From Sulfurovum indicum (GTDB lineage: Bacteria; Campylobacterota; Campylobacteria; Campylobacterales; Sulfurovaceae), in contig NZ_CP063164.1 in the NCBI RefSeq assembly GCF_014931715.1, positions 434,001-498,000 of the forward strand: DNA of 64,000 nucleotides, in the 5' to 3' direction. Positions 63,218 through 64,000 of the stretch are shown piece after piece. Positions within the stretch are counted from its first letter, which is position 1. Every line of letters begins with the position of its first letter. Position numbers and translations under genes: made by a program. Under the pieces are notes generated by a model. It was given only the letters and a program-made list of their open reading frames with translations, was not told where the DNA came from and searched no databases.

Positions 63218-64000
63218 TTACCATCCCAGTCTTCTGTTTACAGTGGAGCTGGCGTTTGTTTCCATGACGTTTCCGGTTTTGCCATAGCCTGCCCATTCTC
63301 CTGTTCCGATAAAGTGAACACGGTAGAACGGCGATGGAATGCTGTCGTCATTTTTATTATAGATAAGCCAGCTGCTTGTACTTGTATCAAAGTCAATATC
63401 TACGATATTGGGAGCTGTACCTGAAACAAAAATGCTGTTGTCTATACCGTTGTCGCCACTGTTGATAGAAACAGAAGCAGGGGCAATACTGCCGGTTGCA
63501 CTGCTGACTGTCAAAGTAATATTGCCGTCTCCGTTTGACATGTCGTGGGAAGTGGCAATCCACCATTCATACTCATTGGTCTGTCCATTCTCTGTATCCA
63601 CATCAGGACAGTTCGCAGCAGTACAATAGACCTGCACCATGATCGGTGTGTTGAAACTGGCAGTTGTGACATTGTCATAAAAATCTTTGGACGATTTGGC
63701 TCTTGCATACAGATAGCTGATATTATGATCGACTGTGTTGCCTGTGTCTCCGTTGAAAATATTGGTTGCACCGGCATTGTTCATCCACGATGTTGAAGTG
63801 TTGGCATCTGCTACACGCATAACAAGAGGGTTGATCGGAGTATTCATACTTCTGTCAATATTGAAATATACGGTTGCCTCACCTATTCCATTCCCAAAGA
63901 ATAAAGGACCTATCCACTCTTGTACATGGTTGTTGCCGGAAGTTAGATTTTGGGATTTGTTAGGTGTCCATATAGCACCTGATGCATTATCTTCGGTATA
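63218..64000 (-). CDS. C-terminal part of a large surface or pilus-associated protein (truncated by window edge)
   Basis: The frame is open to the right edge, so only the C-terminal ~260 residues are seen. It is Asn/Thr/Ser/Gly-rich, with EWIGPLFFGNGIGEATVYFNID, NEYEWWIATSHDMSNGDGN, YCTAANCPDVDTEN (a cysteine pair) and VHFIGTGEWAGYG. Placement at the start of a pseudopilin operon suggests an extracellular, beta-rich tip adhesin or secreted protein. The family cannot be named from this part alone. Confidence 0.6.
   Translation of the reverse strand, partial: YTEDNASGAIWTPNKSQNLTSGNNHVQEWIGPLFFGNGIGEATVYFNIDRSMNTPINPLVMRVADANTSTSWMNNAGATNIFNGDTGNTVDHNISYLYARAKSSKDFYDNVTTASFNTPIMVQVYCTAANCPDVDTENGQTNEYEWWIATSHDMSNGDGNITLTVSSATGSIAPASVSINSGDNGIDNSIFVSGTAPNIVDIDFDTSTSSWLIYNKNDDSIPSPFYRVHFIGTGEWAGYGKTGNVMETNASSTVNRRLGW

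Overview
The window reads as a chromosomal segment of a Campylobacterota (epsilonproteobacterial) organism, most like the Sulfurovum/Sulfurimonas group. The evidence is the kdsA-ribH-nusB order also seen at the start of the Helicobacter pylori genome map, a futalosine-pathway menaquinone gene (mqnC), the ccoI-ccoS cytochrome cbb3 assembly pair, a short-form phosphoglucose isomerase, and moderately A+T-rich DNA with TATAAT-type promoters that mostly lack a clear -35 box. I assign no species.

Layout. 0.3-4.6 kb: an outer-membrane barrel followed by a 1240-residue Ig-repeat lipoprotein. 4.7-12.3 kb: serS, then on the minus strand leuA (with a probable leucine attenuator leader peptide), ftsH, prmA, hisA and hisH. 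12.5-24.1 kb: a surface-glycan block with a lipid A acyltransferase, two ELM1-family proteins, four GT4-type glycosyltransferases, a polysaccharide deacetylase, an SGNH-like protein, two sulfotransferases and an alpha/beta-hydrolase-like protein; its second half is visibly more A+T rich. 24.1-31.5 kb, minus strand: sulfate activation (cysQ, cysC, a DUF2061-APS kinase fusion, cysN, cysD) joined to a UDP-glucuronate-epimerase-like gene and ugd. 31.6-45.3 kb: msbA, galU, DUF3108, an MscS channel, der, trpS, two exported rhodaneses, murI, rho and gdhA. 45.3-59.4 kb: ccoI, ccoS, a YfaZ-like protein, a phosphomannomutase, pgi, an EamA transporter, kdsA, ribH, nusB, mqnC, an M16 homologue and recG. 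59.8-64 kb, minus strand: hpf and a run of pilin-like genes entering from the right edge.

How the genes fit together. GalU, Ugd and the epimerase would supply UDP-glucuronate and UDP-galacturonate. CysDN with CysC would make PAPS, and CysQ would recycle PAP. The two sulfotransferases are PAPS consumers, and no PAPS or APS reductase is visible. The simplest reading is a pathway for a sulfated, uronate-containing surface polysaccharide, with MsbA, LpxL, KdsA and the phosphohexomutase providing the lipopolysaccharide base.

Non-coding structure is the most unusual part of the window. At least eighteen short arrays of degenerate 7-bp tandem repeats lie in intergenic DNA. Some are paired head-to-head around a hairpin core. 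Two run in frame into conserved genes (the cysN N-terminus and the ugd hinge). One oppositely oriented pair brackets a four-helix-bundle (S23/Avd-like) gene wedged between cysD and cysN. There is also a MITE-like element of about 270 bp with 31-bp terminal inverted repeats and TA flanks, and a dispersed GTAGGGGC palindrome family at two sites.
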